Shown: positions 33,801-45,927 of the stretch, in pieces | How positions within the stretch are numbered: position 1 is the stretch's first letter | Layout of the letters: every line of letters starts with the position of its first letter | Assembly: GCA_051453625.1 (NCBI GenBank) | Contig: JBOZIK010000001.1 | Span: forward strand, 60,983,328-61,044,986 | Direction: 5' to 3' | Origin: Welwitschia mirabilis | Taxonomy: Eukaryota > Gnetophyta > Gnetopsida > Welwitschiales | Length of the DNA: 61,659 nt | Translations under genes and position numbers: made by a program | Notes under the pieces: generated by a model | What the model was told of the DNA's origin: nothing | What the model saw: the letters and a program-made list of their open reading frames with translations, nothing else | Databases searched by the model: none

Positions 33801-36800
33801 AGCTTTAGATCATGAAATAATTTTTACAAAACAAGAAATAGATTAAATAAATAGACTAACACAAAGTAAATAAAATAAAATAAAGAAACTTGACCAATAT
33901 GTTTCATCATACAACATAATAGTGACACTATATTTGGTTAACTAATAATTAAAAGAGAAATGATTATTTCTTAATTCAAGCTATGTACATAGTAATAACT
34001 CTATGCCATGAGTTTTAATAAGTATAAAACATGTTACAATAACCTTTATTTATATATAAATATCTAATTATAATGAAGTAAATTAGAGTGATAGATTAAT
34101 TAATAAAACCACTTGGAGGTTTAGCAAATTTATAAAGACATTCAAACTTGAAGATGATATGGAATTTAATAAATAAACTTGTGATGATGGCTACACTTGA
34201 TCACTAAAAATATGAAGAGAGTGAAAGAGAGCATTAACATGAAAATAAAAATAAAGTTTTATTATTGAAATTATGCTTGGTTTTCATGACCAAGACATGG
34301 AGAAAAAAATCTTAACATTACTTAACATTAATCTGTAATTGATGAAAACTGGTTTAAAAAATTTAAAAAAAATGTTTACTATCATTTATTTGCAATTTTT
34401 ATCCCATTATTATAAATATCAACATTTTTTTCCTTTTACATTTGCTTGCTTTTTTACCTTATGAAGTCTTACAGATTAATAAGTTATATTAATCTTCACT
34501 TTCTTCAACCCTTTAGAATAATCACTGTTAACTACTCCTTTTATCTTATAACAATATTTCATTCTCTTAGTCCATACTTCTTCTCATCCTTTCTAATGTT
34601 ACTATTTTAAACCTTATAAGTGAGTATATTATTGCTTAATTTCCCATAGATATCTACATGCAGGTTTATTATAATAATTTTTTCTATTGGGTATGTTTTA
34701 CATTCAATGCGAACATCGGTTGTTTCCTTATTAAAATATGAAAGATAAAGTTATGTGATACAAATAAGAACATATCTTAAAAGGAAGACATATCTAAAAA
34801 GGAAGACATAACATATCTTAAAAGGAAGACATGACTTGCATATTATACAACTTAAAGAAACTTAACTTTATGCATTATAAACATAATTAATTTATTAGGA
34901 AACTGTTAATCTCTATTATTAATTAAGTTGAATTAATTTATATTATTTATTATTTAATTAATAAATAATATAAATAGCTTATAATTATTTAAACTTATGA
35001 ATTTGAAGTATGTGTGAAAAAATAGCTTATAATTATTTAAATACCATTAAAACTTTTGAAATATAGTTCACATTAATTACATATTTAACTTGTTTCTTTT
35101 TATTAAAGAAAAAGGTAAAAGTTGAAATACAAAGAAAAAGACAATAGTATATAGTGAGCATAACCTAAAGTCTATCAAAATGATGAACAATTTATTATAC
35201 TTCAAAATATTCATATGCTAAGTTTGTTATACTTTTAAAGAAATAAATAAGTACATAATGTAAAATAACATCAAAGAGTTTAAAAAGAAATAAGACTTAA
35301 GTATCCATGTTTTGGTCATTACGAGCATTGAATCATTTCTATAATTTACTTAAAATTCACTTTAAGTAAACTTTGATTAATCATGAAAAAATTATTCTTA
35401 ACCAAAGACAACATTAAGAAAAAATATTTATGTAGGTATTTATACTTTTAAAGTAGGAAATAATGAAGCCCAACTAATTAGAAGAGAAATGTACATCAGA
35501 ATATAGCTCTAGAAATAAAGATGCATTCCAAACAGTGAATAAATCAAATACATAATGCTACATGTACTTCTTTAAAAATGCCAAATATTTGTAAAAACAT
35601 TCTACTAAAATTAAGTTCCCAAGGCTTATTCTAAAATTCTTACAAGTAGAACTTAATTTGAATAATAAAATTAAGGAAATCTACTTTATTAATATAGTTG
35701 AGAGATTGATTCTTTAAAGAAGGGAGAAGACCAAAAAAAAAATAAAAAGAAAAGAAAAGAAAAGATAAAAAAGACAGAAGTAAAAATAAAACTGACCACA
35801 CTTAAAATAGGCTTGAAAAAAGTTTAATAACCCTAACAGTTAGTTAAACAACAAAAAGATTAATATAAAAAATAATATTGTTATAATGACTAAAACTAAT
35901 GTAAATGATTTTTTACATTACTAATTAATAGTAAATATGATTCTTCTTTTTGATGCATTGATCTAATTGCTTCCTCCTAGACAACTAGAAATTTTAATTT
36001 GTATTTATTCAAGTATAACTCATCCAAATTCATATGCTATAATTTGTAATAAGGCCAACCTAGAAGTAATACGTATTCATGATATTAAACTTAATAAAGT
36101 AACATTAAAGGATGTGTTGTTAACTGTAAATATTAGATGGAACTAATTAGTATTAATGAGTAAATGAAAGAGTTTATTTAGTTACTTTTATTAGAAATGG
36201 AACTAACTATGTCTATGTAAGAGAAAAGGAAAGAAAAGAATAAAAACCTTTTTGTAGTACAAAAATAATGTCTACATACTAAAAGTCATTTCTAGAAATC
36301 TATTATAAGTATCAACAAATAAGTGGAATTATTTATATGGCATTAAATATTTAAACATGATGATTTTAAAACTCTTAAAAATCTATATGAACTATACAAG
36401 GGAGTTCCTAATCTCAATAAATTACTAATTGTAGATATTTGCTACACCATAGTAAGTCATTGTTTAGATTTAAATTTTTACATACTTCACTCATTAAACC
36501 TTAGTGAATCATATATTTGAAGACTAAAAATATCACCTTTACTATTAAATTATCATTAACCAAGTTTTATTGTTACAATTTTGAAAATGTTGTTAAAGAT
36601 CATTAATACTTGAATCCTTAATTATAGGTTATTATAAGCTTTCAATTTTCATCAAAGCCAAGTGACCTAGAAAAACTAACACTAACTTCAAAATTATGAG
36701 TGTTGCTAGAATTCTTGGGAGACATATATCCTAAAAGAAATCAATTATAAATAATGGATACATTATTAAATTAACCTTCTAAACATCTAAATCCTATATC

Positions 36801-36890
36801 CTAAGGAGATTTATCAAGGACCACCTATTATGAACATAAATATACCACGTACATATAAATATAATTTATAAACCTACTTATGGATATAAA
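33800..36890. other. AT-rich DNA, no gene recognised
   Basis: Stop-rich on both strands. Holds a short tandem repeat (AGGAAGACATA units, 34770-34832) and a perfect 17-bp inverted repeat (34936-34975). Possibly remains of the copia tail and other elements, but no motif supports that. Confidence 0.4.
34936..34975. repeat. Perfect 17-bp inverted repeat, 6-nt loop
   Basis: ATTTATATTATTTATTA, spacer TTTAAT, then its exact reverse complement. A/T-only, so a hairpin would be weak; it may be a chance structure or a MITE end. Confidence 0.7.
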
Positions 36891-36894
36891 AGAA

Positions 36895-37090
36895 AATTCT
36901 AATCTCAAGAGTTAATCATGTCATTCTTTAATTACTCCATTATTCATCTAAGCTTTCTCATTTTATATCCAAATTTTCTATTAGTGTGATAAGGGCTTGT
37001 CTCATCATGAGTGTCTAAGACTTTCTTCTTACTTCTTAGGTATGAGAGAACAATTGATTCCTAAGGAATATATTTTGTTGGATCAAATGA
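36895..37090 (+). repeat. Athila-type LTR fragment (fourth copy)
   Basis: TAAGGGCTTGTCTCATCATGAG (core 37001-37011) and GGTATGAGAGAACAATTGATTC align with 4470-4550 of Athila-1. It is cut off at 37094 by the CACTA terminus. Confidence 0.6.
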
Positions 37091-37129
37091 TTTACACTAC
37101 TAGAAATTTGTGTAATTAGAGCATTTAAA

Positions 37130-37800
37130 AAATGTCTTAAAAGGCCTAAACAAAGTCCTTAAATACTTTGCAAGGCTTTTAACATGTTTTTAAAACAAAC
37201 ACCTTAAAATCTTTGCTATACTTACCTAGAGACTTTTTAGGAATTTTTAAAAATTCCTTTAAAAACCACATAAACATGCCTTAAAGGGAGTCCATTAAGG
37301 AATTTATAACAATGTCCTTAATAAACTCTATAAGGGCATTTACAGAAATCCCATAAAAAGCTTCATCTACTTTAAGGATTTTAGGGCATTTCTTTAGAAA
37401 CATCCTAAAAGGCTGTTCTTATGGTGCTTGTAGAAATGCCCTAAAAGGTTGCAAAGAGGGAATTTTTTAGGGTTCTTCTAGAAATACCCTAAAAGGCTAT
37501 AAAAAAAATCTTTTAGGTTGTTTATTGAAAATGTGCTAAAATATCTATAGTTAATTAAAAACCACATAAAGACACATTAAAAGGGGTCCATTAAGGCATT
37601 TATAATAATGACCTTAATAATATTTATTAGGGCATTTACAAAAATACTATAAAAAGATTTGCCTACTTAAAGTCTTTAGGGAATTTCTTTACAAACATCC
37701 TAAAAGGTTATTTTTAGGACACTTATAGAAATGCCCTAAAAGGCTGTTTAAAAAATGGATTTTAGGGTATTTATTAAAAAATACCCTAAAATATTTAAAG
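37130..37800. repeat. CACTA subterminal repeats
   Basis: The motif (A)CCCTAAAAGG and its decayed forms recurs at 37404, 37437, 37488, 37698, 37733 and 37784, with complements TTTTAGGG at 37378, 37464 and 37751, alternating with AGGGCATTT. In CACTA elements such arrays bind the regulatory transposon protein near the ends. Confidence 0.7.
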
Positions 37801-40500
37801 TAAATTGAAAAAAGAAAAAAACAAATTAAAAGAGTCCCTTATGATTACGTCAAACTATAAAATCAAATTAGAAAATTACCTAAATCCTTACCTCATAAAA
37901 ACCAAAAGTATCTCAAATAAAACTTATGCTTCCAAATACATCACTTCATCATTAGAATTCATGAATCTAATTTATTTAAGCCATAAACTATACAAGACCT
38001 ATTTCTAAATAAAATCTGAATCTCAAAAGCATCCATAAATAGTATAAGAATGTCAACTAACATTATTACTCTTTTGATAATAGAATAAACATTCTCAAAG
38101 AATGAATAACATGGCTTTATCTTAACAACAATCCTTTAAATAAATGAATCATACTATGATATGAGGACTTGGAAATTATAAATGATAAGACAATAAATAT
38201 TATTGGTAAAATCAACTTTGAAAGTCCTCATCATTTTTCAACACTTATTATTTCTGATGCCAATTGTATTCTCAACATAAACCATAAAAACAAATAAATA
38301 GTCTCAATCGAAATTATATTCATGGTAAAATCTATGCTTTTTTCTTTATGAGATTAAGTTTAGAAAAAATAATCATGTTGCATCTAAGAAGAGATAGTAC
38401 TGATGAAAATTAGAAATCTGAAAATAAATCATTCATATAAAGTAAGAACAAAAACTTGGTAAATAAAGTAATTTTGTTACATCTAAGATCTCTTCAAGAT
38501 TACATCTTATAGAGGGAAATAGCCATACATTAATGATTCTTAAAAAAGGTTATTTGAGAATGAGGAGATGAAAGAGCTTATATGTTCTTTGGTATTATAA
38601 ATTTATACATTTAAAGAAGATAAATTCCCCTATGATTATGGGATGACACATAATCAAAATTTTCTAAAACGAAATAACATAAAAAAAAAGGCTAATAGTT
38701 CTAGATGGTATCATTATTACAATCTTTAAATCTAGCCTAAAATTTATAAGAATCTTCATCCAAGTTTTTGGATATCTACTAGAAACATTGTCGAGTTTCT
38801 AGAATCTTCTCTATTACTCTAAATTGATTTCATTGAAAACCTTCAATTTTCCAGGGTTTTTGGCACTAATAACTAAAAAATACTTTTTTCAATAATGTCC
38901 CTCCATTTATTTAGTAATAAATCTCTTAGTTATTTTAATTAATAATTATCTCACTAGTTCATTATTTTGGGGTTTGGTTGCTAATGCTAGTGTATCAAAT
39001 ATGTCCATGATAAAATTAACCATAATAGCTATAGTGCTATTATGTGGGTAGTTCATGTATATTAACTTTTCTTGTTATGCTTTAGAATATCTTTATCTTC
39101 TATTATCTTGGACAAATTGGTAATGTATCTAATCCTTCATTTCTAGTTTTGAGATATAAACACATATCTTACACCATCCGTAAGGGCCTTTTTAGAAGAA
39201 TTCTTAGACTTTACATTTGATAAGTTATCTTTTAGGTAATTTTCTAAGTTCACTAATTATGCTAGTTAACATCAATGCATTCAAAAAAGAAACCAATAAT
39301 ACAAAATAAAATAGAAATGATGTAGAAATGAGAAGATCTGAGAGGGAGCAATGCCATATTTCTTGTATTCTTTTCATAATAAGCTTTGTTGAATTGATTT
39401 AGAGGACTTAAGATCTAGTCATGCACCTTTCTGTTTGCTGAGTTTTAATCTCATGAATGACAGACATATTAATGATCAATGATAGCATCATTTAGGTTTT
39501 GTAGTGCCTCTTCCATAGAAGTTCTATTAAGTATTTAACAAAATAATGCCGATGCTCCCTTTATTAGATAGAAATAGAATCTCTAGATTAGTCAATTTTA
39601 CTTATCTTTTTTTCCCATCAGTTTATGACTACTATAATTTTTCTATTACAATACTTAAGAAATCCTACATTATTTTTTATAATAACAATCAAAGGCATTT
39701 TATTCCAAAAAGGAAGAGATGATGTGAAAATGAGATTTTAGTAGTTTTTAGAGGCTTTAAATCCATTTTCATTGCTTGGATTTCATCTTATCACAAGAAG
39801 TTCTTAATAATAATAATACTAATATTATACTTAAGGAGTAACATCTAAAGCTCATTTACAGACATTTTTATTTCAGATTTTGAAGAAATCTCAAGGTTAG
39901 AAACATTAAATCATTCATTTGGCATTGTCGTAAAATAGTTGTAAAACTAGAAGTCTCTTTTATTGTGGATTTAATAAATCACAAATGAAGGTGAAATTCA
40001 TAATGAAATTTAGCATTTGAATGATTAATTAAATTGATAGATATGCCATCTGAACAAACAATAAATCCACTAGTTTGAGAATTAACTATTTGCTTAAAGT
40101 TTTGAGCATAAGACCTTCTACAAGAGCTACCTAATTCATGGTCTTTTTTCTTTTTAAAAAATAGAACTTAAAGGATACTGTAGTAGAGGATATTTATGGG
40201 GCCTTTAAATATCTCTCATGACTAGAAACAACAAAATGAAAATTTGGTCTACAAAGTCTTATGTTAGAAACTTGTAAACATTAAAAAAGATAATTTATTT
40301 GATAATCATCATGCTAATGCATGGTAATAGAGTTTTTTCCATGGGTTAGAGTTTACAAATTATGATAAATAGCAATGTGATAATTTTCCTACATGATTGT
40401 CAATACTCTTTACTTTAACTCACATAAATCTATATCTTAAATGTTGCCTCAATGCTAGTGTTAAAAATCTTCATTATAAACCACATCCCATCATCTACAT
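37800..40500. other. CACTA interior, no gene recognised
   Basis: A 67-codon Lys-rich ORF at 37805-38008 matches no family I know and follows the subterminal array. The rest is stop-rich. I looked for transposase and host-gene motifs on both strands without success. 40582-40670 is a run of alternating CA/TG/AT. Confidence 0.4.
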
Positions 40501-40784
40501 AATAACCTCTATAGTAATGTTATGAGTTTAAGGTTAAGGGGGGCCCTAGGCATTTATAACATGAACAACCCATAGGCCTTTATAACACACATATGCATAT
40601 ATGCATACTAAAATATTATAATAATTATAAATGCACATGCACACACATATGCACATGTGCATGTATACTCCTAGTGTAGTGGTTTATTAACCTACAACTC
40701 CAACCCAAATTTTCTTAGGTAGATCAAAGAGATAATGAAAATGAGCCATTCCACCACATAAATGAGTTAGTCCACCTTATATAG

Positions 40785-40981
40785 GTGAAGGGGGTTATGA
40801 CATCCAAGCATGTTATGTGTAATTTCAAACCAGATAATCTTCTTGTGTATACAACTTTAGCATCTTAATTTACTATTTTTGATAGATAGCTTTCTTTTAT
40901 TTTAACTTTGCACTATGCAACTTCTTATAGTTTGTGCAGTAATGTCAAGAAACTACTCATAAGAGACTTTTCATAGAAGAC
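40785..40981 (+). pseudogene. Non-specific phospholipase C exon, left part
   Basis: Host gene remnant. One continuous frame carries NFKPDNLLVYTTLAS (40821-40865), then FTIFDR (40869-40886), LHYATSYSLCSNVKKLLIRDF (from 40908) and a final K-T codon pair. This matches the plant NPC phosphoesterase core: GFKPD..VY, FDRWF, HSATSHG..SN, GFPQKT. NPC enzymes hydrolyse phospholipids to diacylglycerol. In-frame stops at 40866, 40887 and 40974; the latter two replace expected Trp and Gln. About eight residues are missing in frame after FDR. A possible splice acceptor TATATAG precedes 40785. The reading frame is cut at 40981 by the Sirevirus and continues at 50764. Earlier exons, including the ENRSFDH active-site part, were not found. 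Confidence 0.85.
40977..40981 (+). other. Target-site duplication AAGAC, left copy
   Basis: Directly precedes the Sirevirus LTR start (TATTGGTAAAAATC at 40982). Identical to 50759-50763 behind the right LTR. In NPC it covers the Lys and Thr codons of the PQKT motif. Confidence 0.9.
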
Positions 40982-42497
40982 TATTGGTAAAAATCCAGTT
41001 TTGAGGATTCCACTTGTCAAATTTATTATGTCTATTATGTAGAAAGGTCAATGGAGAACATCAAAGCAGAAAGAGCATCATTTCAAGTCAGACCTTAAAG
41101 TTCATAGTAAAATGAAAGTTTTAATTATATTTCCTAAATTCCAAATCACAACTGACTGTAGACATCTACATAATTGAAGATGTCTATGAGAAATACATTT
41201 GTACATTTAAATATTTCTATGAAAAAGATGTCTATAGAATCAAATATGTCTATGCTAAAACAAGGATTTATCACAAAGAAAGAGATTTACATTAACAAAG
41301 ACATCTATGACGAAGTAAGAATTTGAGATAGATGAAAGATGTATATTAGATTAAAGATGCATATAATGCTTTGACTATTGGAAGATGTTTACATGAAGAT
41401 ATCTACAGTAAACTGGAAGAGGTAATAGAGATAAAATACATTTTGATGAATTATCTACATCCTAAGAAAGTAATTAAGATTTACATTTCGAATTCATGAT
41501 CAGTAAGGATTAGAGGAACTATAGTTTGAGTTTCATCAAAATCTAGATAATTTGACCAAAGCTGTATTCCATGTTAAATAAGTCTATCTAATAGGAGGCA
41601 TCTACCATCTTAAAGATGTCTATCCTAAAAGTTTACAAAAAATAAGATAGTCATTACATGCCTAATGCTTAGCTGCTTCTATCTACTCTTTGGTAATTAC
41701 ATACTTTGAAACATCTATTTCCTTAGAGTAACAACTAGAAAGACATCATAATTATAAAGGGGAGAAAGAGAAAAGAAAAAGTAATGACTTGATGGAGATG
41801 TGATACACAAACACACATTTTATTGGTTTTACTTATGAAGCTTTAAAGCTATCTTTTGTAAGGGACTATTAAGTGATTACATCATTCAATCATTAGATCT
41901 TACAATCTGCATCACTTTGATCTTTGACACCCATGAATGATAATAATAAGAAAGAATTCAAGTCATTTATCAAAGACACATCATTTCAAGATTGTTGTTT
42001 AATTTATTATTATTATTTATCAGAACTAAATTATATGACTATCATATTTTTATTACTTTTATTCTAGTCCATTGCTAGGTTTTCCATATTGTAAGGAAAT
42101 CCTTCTATGGGTGTGCTTCTATAAGTGCTTAAGAGAACATTTGTGTTATTGTTTTATTGAATATTCCTAAGAAAAAGATATTTATTCTTTGAGAGGAGCA
42201 TATCAGTTTTGTGAGTGCTCGTGAGTACATTAGTCTTGATTTATTGGATATCCCTTAAGAAAAGAGAGTATTGCCTTAAGAGAAGCATCTCAAATTATAT
42301 GTGAGGTTGGTAATGCATCAACTTAAGAATATCCAGAGGTATGAGAGCAAGCTAACCTCTATATGTGGACATACCCAGGTTAGGAAACCATGTTAAATCT
42401 GTTAAGGTATTTATTATGCAATTTTAATTTGTACTTAGATAAGATTTATTTTTGATAGACCTCATTTACCCCTTCCCTCTAAGTTCAATGATCCTTA
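40982..42497 (+). repeat. Sirevirus 5' LTR
   Basis: 1516 bp, starts TATTGGTAAAAATC (TG decayed to TA), ends GTTCAATGATCCTTA. Collinear with 49214-50758. Its U3 contains a cluster of AGATGTCTAT / AGACATCTA motifs (see separate entry). Confidence 0.9.
41155..41630. repeat. AGATGTCT / AGACATCT motif array in Sirevirus U3
   Basis: A 10-bp theme AGATGTCTAT and its inverse AGACATCTA recurs about a dozen times: 41160, 41178, 41226, 41243 (ATATGTCTAT), 41300, 41339, 41355, 41383, 41396 and 41614 among them, spaced 15-60 bp. The same array is in the 3' LTR at 49390-49840. Likely protein-binding sites of the element's enhancer; inference only. Confidence 0.65.
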
Positions 42498-42499
42498 AG

Positions 42500-42511
42500 T
42501 GATATTAGAGA
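42500..42511 (+). promoter_or_regulatory. Sirevirus primer binding site (tRNA-iMet type)
   Basis: TGATATTAGAGA against TGGTATCAGAGC: nine of twelve bases agree. It starts 2 bp after the LTR end. Confidence 0.8.
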
Positions 42512-42549
42512 AGGTACTCATGAAAAGAAGTAACATTGTTGAGTGAATT

Positions 42550-43740
42550 ATGGAAGGGATGCCATTCATCAGATCTTCACTCTTTAATTGGACTAAGTAT
42601 GCTTATTGGAGGATGAGGATGCAAGTATACTTACAGTCTTATGATTTTTAGGTTTGGCAAAGCATTAAAGATGGATAATATAAACATACAGAAATCATAA
42701 TAGATGCTTTAGGAAATTGCATTATACAAATCAAACCTAGAAGGGACTAGGAAGATAGAGAAAAGGCAACTTTCATGTATGACTCAAAAGCAAAAAATGC
42801 TCTCTACTTAGCCCTTATAATGGAAGAATTTAATAGAATAGCTAGATACAAAACTGTAAAAGAAATATGAAATATTCTAGTAGGTACATATGATGGAACA
42901 TCCATCGTGAAGCAATTAAAATTTCTTATTTGAAGAAATTAATTTAAAAATCTAAAGATGAATAGTGGAGAAAAAGCATATGAATAGTTCATAAGAATCT
43001 CTAAGATAGTAAATTCTATGCACAACATTAGCAAAAATCTTTCTGAGACCAAGGTAATCGAAAAGATTGTTATATCATTAAATCTAAAATACAAACCTAA
43101 GACAACAACCATAAAAGAATTAAGAGACTTCAAATCAATGAAGATTGAAGAATTACAAATTGTTCTAATGGCTTATGAAATGAATATAATTTAAGATACT
43201 TCTTTAAAAGAGAAGCCTATTACTCTTAAAGCCAGTGAAAGTAAAAAACAAGGTTCAAAAGGGAGATGAATCTAAAGATTATGTGGATGGAGAAATTACT
43301 ATTATTACAAAGTGAGTCAAAAGAAGTCTTTCACATAAGAATGAAAAAATGGAGGGCTATAAAAAATCATCTAGATTTTAAGCTAGAGGTAAGTCCAAAG
43401 GTTAGAGTTCTAGTAGTTCTTCATCTTCTTCCAAGTCTAATATTTTCAAGTTAGAATGTTAGATTTATGGAGGATGAGAAACATAACCTCAAAATGTCCT
43501 AGTTCTAATAGGATGTAGGAAAAATCACAAAAGAAAGAGTCTAAGAAAAAGAGATCTTTCTTTACAGGATGGAATGATGAAGAGGATGCAACTAAAATAG
43601 AAACATTAGATGATGGAAAAGCTCATCCATCCTACATGGCCATTGTACATATCCAAAAGGAAAGTAATGAAAGAAGAGAAGAATGTGAATTAGAAAGTGA
43701 AGGTGAAACAAGTATAAATATTTAAAACATGTATGATTTA
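42550..43740 (+). pseudogene. gag: Sirevirus gag
   Basis: ATG at 42550: MEGMPFIRSSLFNWTKYAYW, then RMRMQVYLQSYDF (family: YW-x-RMKVYLxSxDF-x-VW), YDSKAKNALYLAL (42781 on), a long stretch with NLKMNSGEKAYE, and IEKIVISLNLKYKPKTTTIKEL and ELQIVLMAYEMN (43060-43190), the classic UBN2 gag of Sireviruses. A zinc-knuckle remnant (LEC-x-IYGG...) follows at about 43451-43500. Downstream acidic segment (ESEGETSINI, about 43700). Several stops and frameshifts; TAG/TAA at Gln/Trp. Confidence 0.85.
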
Positions 43741-44199
43741 ATTTCTAAAGAATTCACTAAGCCACAAAATGTATATGCTAAAATGAAAAGATTACTTCAT
43801 TCCCATTAATTAGCATATTAACAAGAAAAAGGCTCTTAAAGCAAAGATTAGTAAACTAATGGATAAATTAAATCATGTTAGATAGAAACCCTTTGACTCA
43901 AAAAGAATCAATGAGAAGTTTACCTAAGGGAAGAAGACCTTAAACATCATGCTTGGACAATGCAAAAGCTCAAATGATAAAAGTGGTTTGGATCATAATA
44001 AAGTCTCTATTGGTACTTTAACTTCCTTATTCAACAAATGCAACTACAAACAAAAGTATGAGTATTTAGTATATACAAGTAATATTATGTGTTATTACTC
44101 CTATAAATGAGATCATTATTAGTTTAATTATCTAATAAAATTCAAAACTAGATATTACACTAATAGTGCTAAAAGGTTAAGAACTATGATACAATATTT

Positions 44200-45790
44200 T
44201 ATGTAGGTTAAACCAAAGAAAATATGGATTCCAAAATTAAGACCAGTAATATTAGTCATATTGTAGTACGAGTAATAAAAAAACATGCCTAGTACATTGA
44301 TAGTGGGTGTTTAAGACATATGAGTAGAGAGAAATCTAGTTTTACCACTTTAGTAGAAGAAGACAAAGGAGTGGTCACCTTTAGAGATAACACAAAGGTG
44401 CTTATTGTAGGTATTGAAACCATTTAAGGGGGTAACCTACCTAAGGTAAAATATGTTTTCTTTGTATAAGGATTACAACATAATCTAGTAAGTATTAGTT
44501 AGTTATGCGATGGAAAATTTTCTATTAGTTTTCTCAAAGATGATTGTATTATTAAAGAACTTAACTTAAAGAAAGTCTTAATTGTTGATATTATAAAATC
44601 AAATGTCCATATCACTACTTTATAAGATATTTAAAACAAGGAAACCAATAGTCTATTCATTACTATAGGTGAAATAAAGATATGATACTAGAAGATTGAA
44701 CATGTTAATAAAGACTTGCTAAAAATCTTGTTCACAACAAAAATGGTAAGAGGACTTCCTAAGTTGAAAAGCACTGATAATCAAGTTTGTGAAGCATTTT
44801 ACAAAGGAAAGCAAACAAGGGTAAGATTTGGTAAGAAAACACTATCATAACTGAATTTTCTTTATATCTTTTGCATCTTGATATTATTGATCCATATCCT
44901 ATAAAAAGTATTAATAAGAAAGATACTATTTAAGTGTTGTTGATGATTAGTCTCGATTTACATGGGTAGCCTTTCTTGCATACAAGGATGAAGCATTTAA
45001 TGTTTTTTAAAAGCTATGTATTAGGTTATAGAATCAAAAGTGGTATAATATAAAGATGATAAGAGGTGATAATGGCACTAAATTTAAGAATGCAAAGTTC
45101 ATAGATTTTTGTGAGCAATTGCCATTCTCTACTAATTATCTATGCTAAGAACTCCATAATAAATTGAAATGGTTGAAAGAAAGAATAGAGTTCTAAATAA
45201 AATGGCAAGAACAATGATATATGATAAATAGGTTTTTATCATTTTTGGATAAAAGCCATCAACACTACATGTTACATTTCCAATCAAGTTCTAGGAAGAC
45301 ATTTCACTTCTAAAACTTCATATGAACTATGGTCTCATAAGGAACCATCTATAAGTTATTTTCATATATTTGGGTCAAAATTTTTTATCTTAAATGAGAA
45401 GGATAAGCTAAGAAAATTTGATTCTAAAGTTGATGATGGTATTTTTCTAGGATATTCCATGGTTAGTAAAACCTACTAAGTATTCAACAATAAAACTTGT
45501 GTAGTAGAGATAACCATAAATGTTAAAATAAGTGATACTGACTCAACTTCTATTTGTATACAAGATGACTATATTCCTATATAAATTGATCAGTTGTCTA
45601 ACCATCTTCAAGTTAAATCAAACAATAAGGAGGAGAAAGAAGAAGAAATAGATAAAGAAAATATTTCTAACATGATTAAACTAAAGAAAAATCATTCTAT
45701 AAGCAACATAATAGGCAGTCCTTATGGTGATATTCAAGCTCGAAGTCATACTAAGGAATTCTGTAGATTTATAGTAAATATTTCATAGGA
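44200..45790 (+). pseudogene. pol: Sirevirus pol: protease, pre-integrase, integrase, linker
   Basis: Protease: YIDSGCLRHMSREKSSFTTL, with the catalytic DSG at 44299-44307 intact. LQHNLVSIS-x-LCDGKFSISF follows (44466-44530), then pre-integrase, NKDLLKILFTTKMVRGLPKL (44710-44765) and AFYKGKQTR. Integrase: a decayed core, with MVERKNRVLNKMARTMI at 45170-45220 (the E of the D-D-E triad sits in VERKNR), THVTFPIK-like text and the C-terminal GYSM-V-KTYX-VFN and a Lys/Glu-rich linker (45594-45790: KEEKEEEIDKENIS). RT and RNase H are not visible, being in or lost to the N-run at 45928. Stops are frequent. Confidence 0.85.
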
Positions 45791-45927
45791 ACTTAGGGAT
45801 TGGGTCTTGCTTAATTAGATAAGTCATCAGGTAATAAATCTCAAAATCTCAACTCCACTCTATGATATTCTATGAGTTGAGATTATAGTTAGACACTAGA
45901 ATAGTAAATTCTGTGCATGTTACTTTA

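Larger units (their letters stand above)
37095..40681 (+). mobile_element. CACTA-type DNA transposon (right end tentative)
   Basis: Starts CACTACTAGAAATTT, the CACTA (En/Spm) terminal inverted repeat of plants, and is followed by dense subterminal repeats (37130-37800). A candidate far end is TAGTGTAGTG at 40672-40681, whose complement starts CACTACACTAGGAG; it matches the left end with a 2-bp gap and G/A changes. The expected 3-bp duplication is not clear (TTA at 37092-37094 versus GTT after 40681), so the end is a proposal. No transposase motif was found at 38-40.5 kb, consistent with a non-autonomous or heavily decayed copy. Confidence 0.55.

Noticed and set aside
38700-40500. Captured host gene or first NPC exon inside the CACTA region
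   Set aside because: I looked for the ENRSFDH box and other NPC N-terminal motifs and for transposase; none is readable.
37092-40684. Clean 3-bp target duplication for the CACTA element
   Set aside because: TTA on the left and GTT on the right do not match, so the right end stays tentative.
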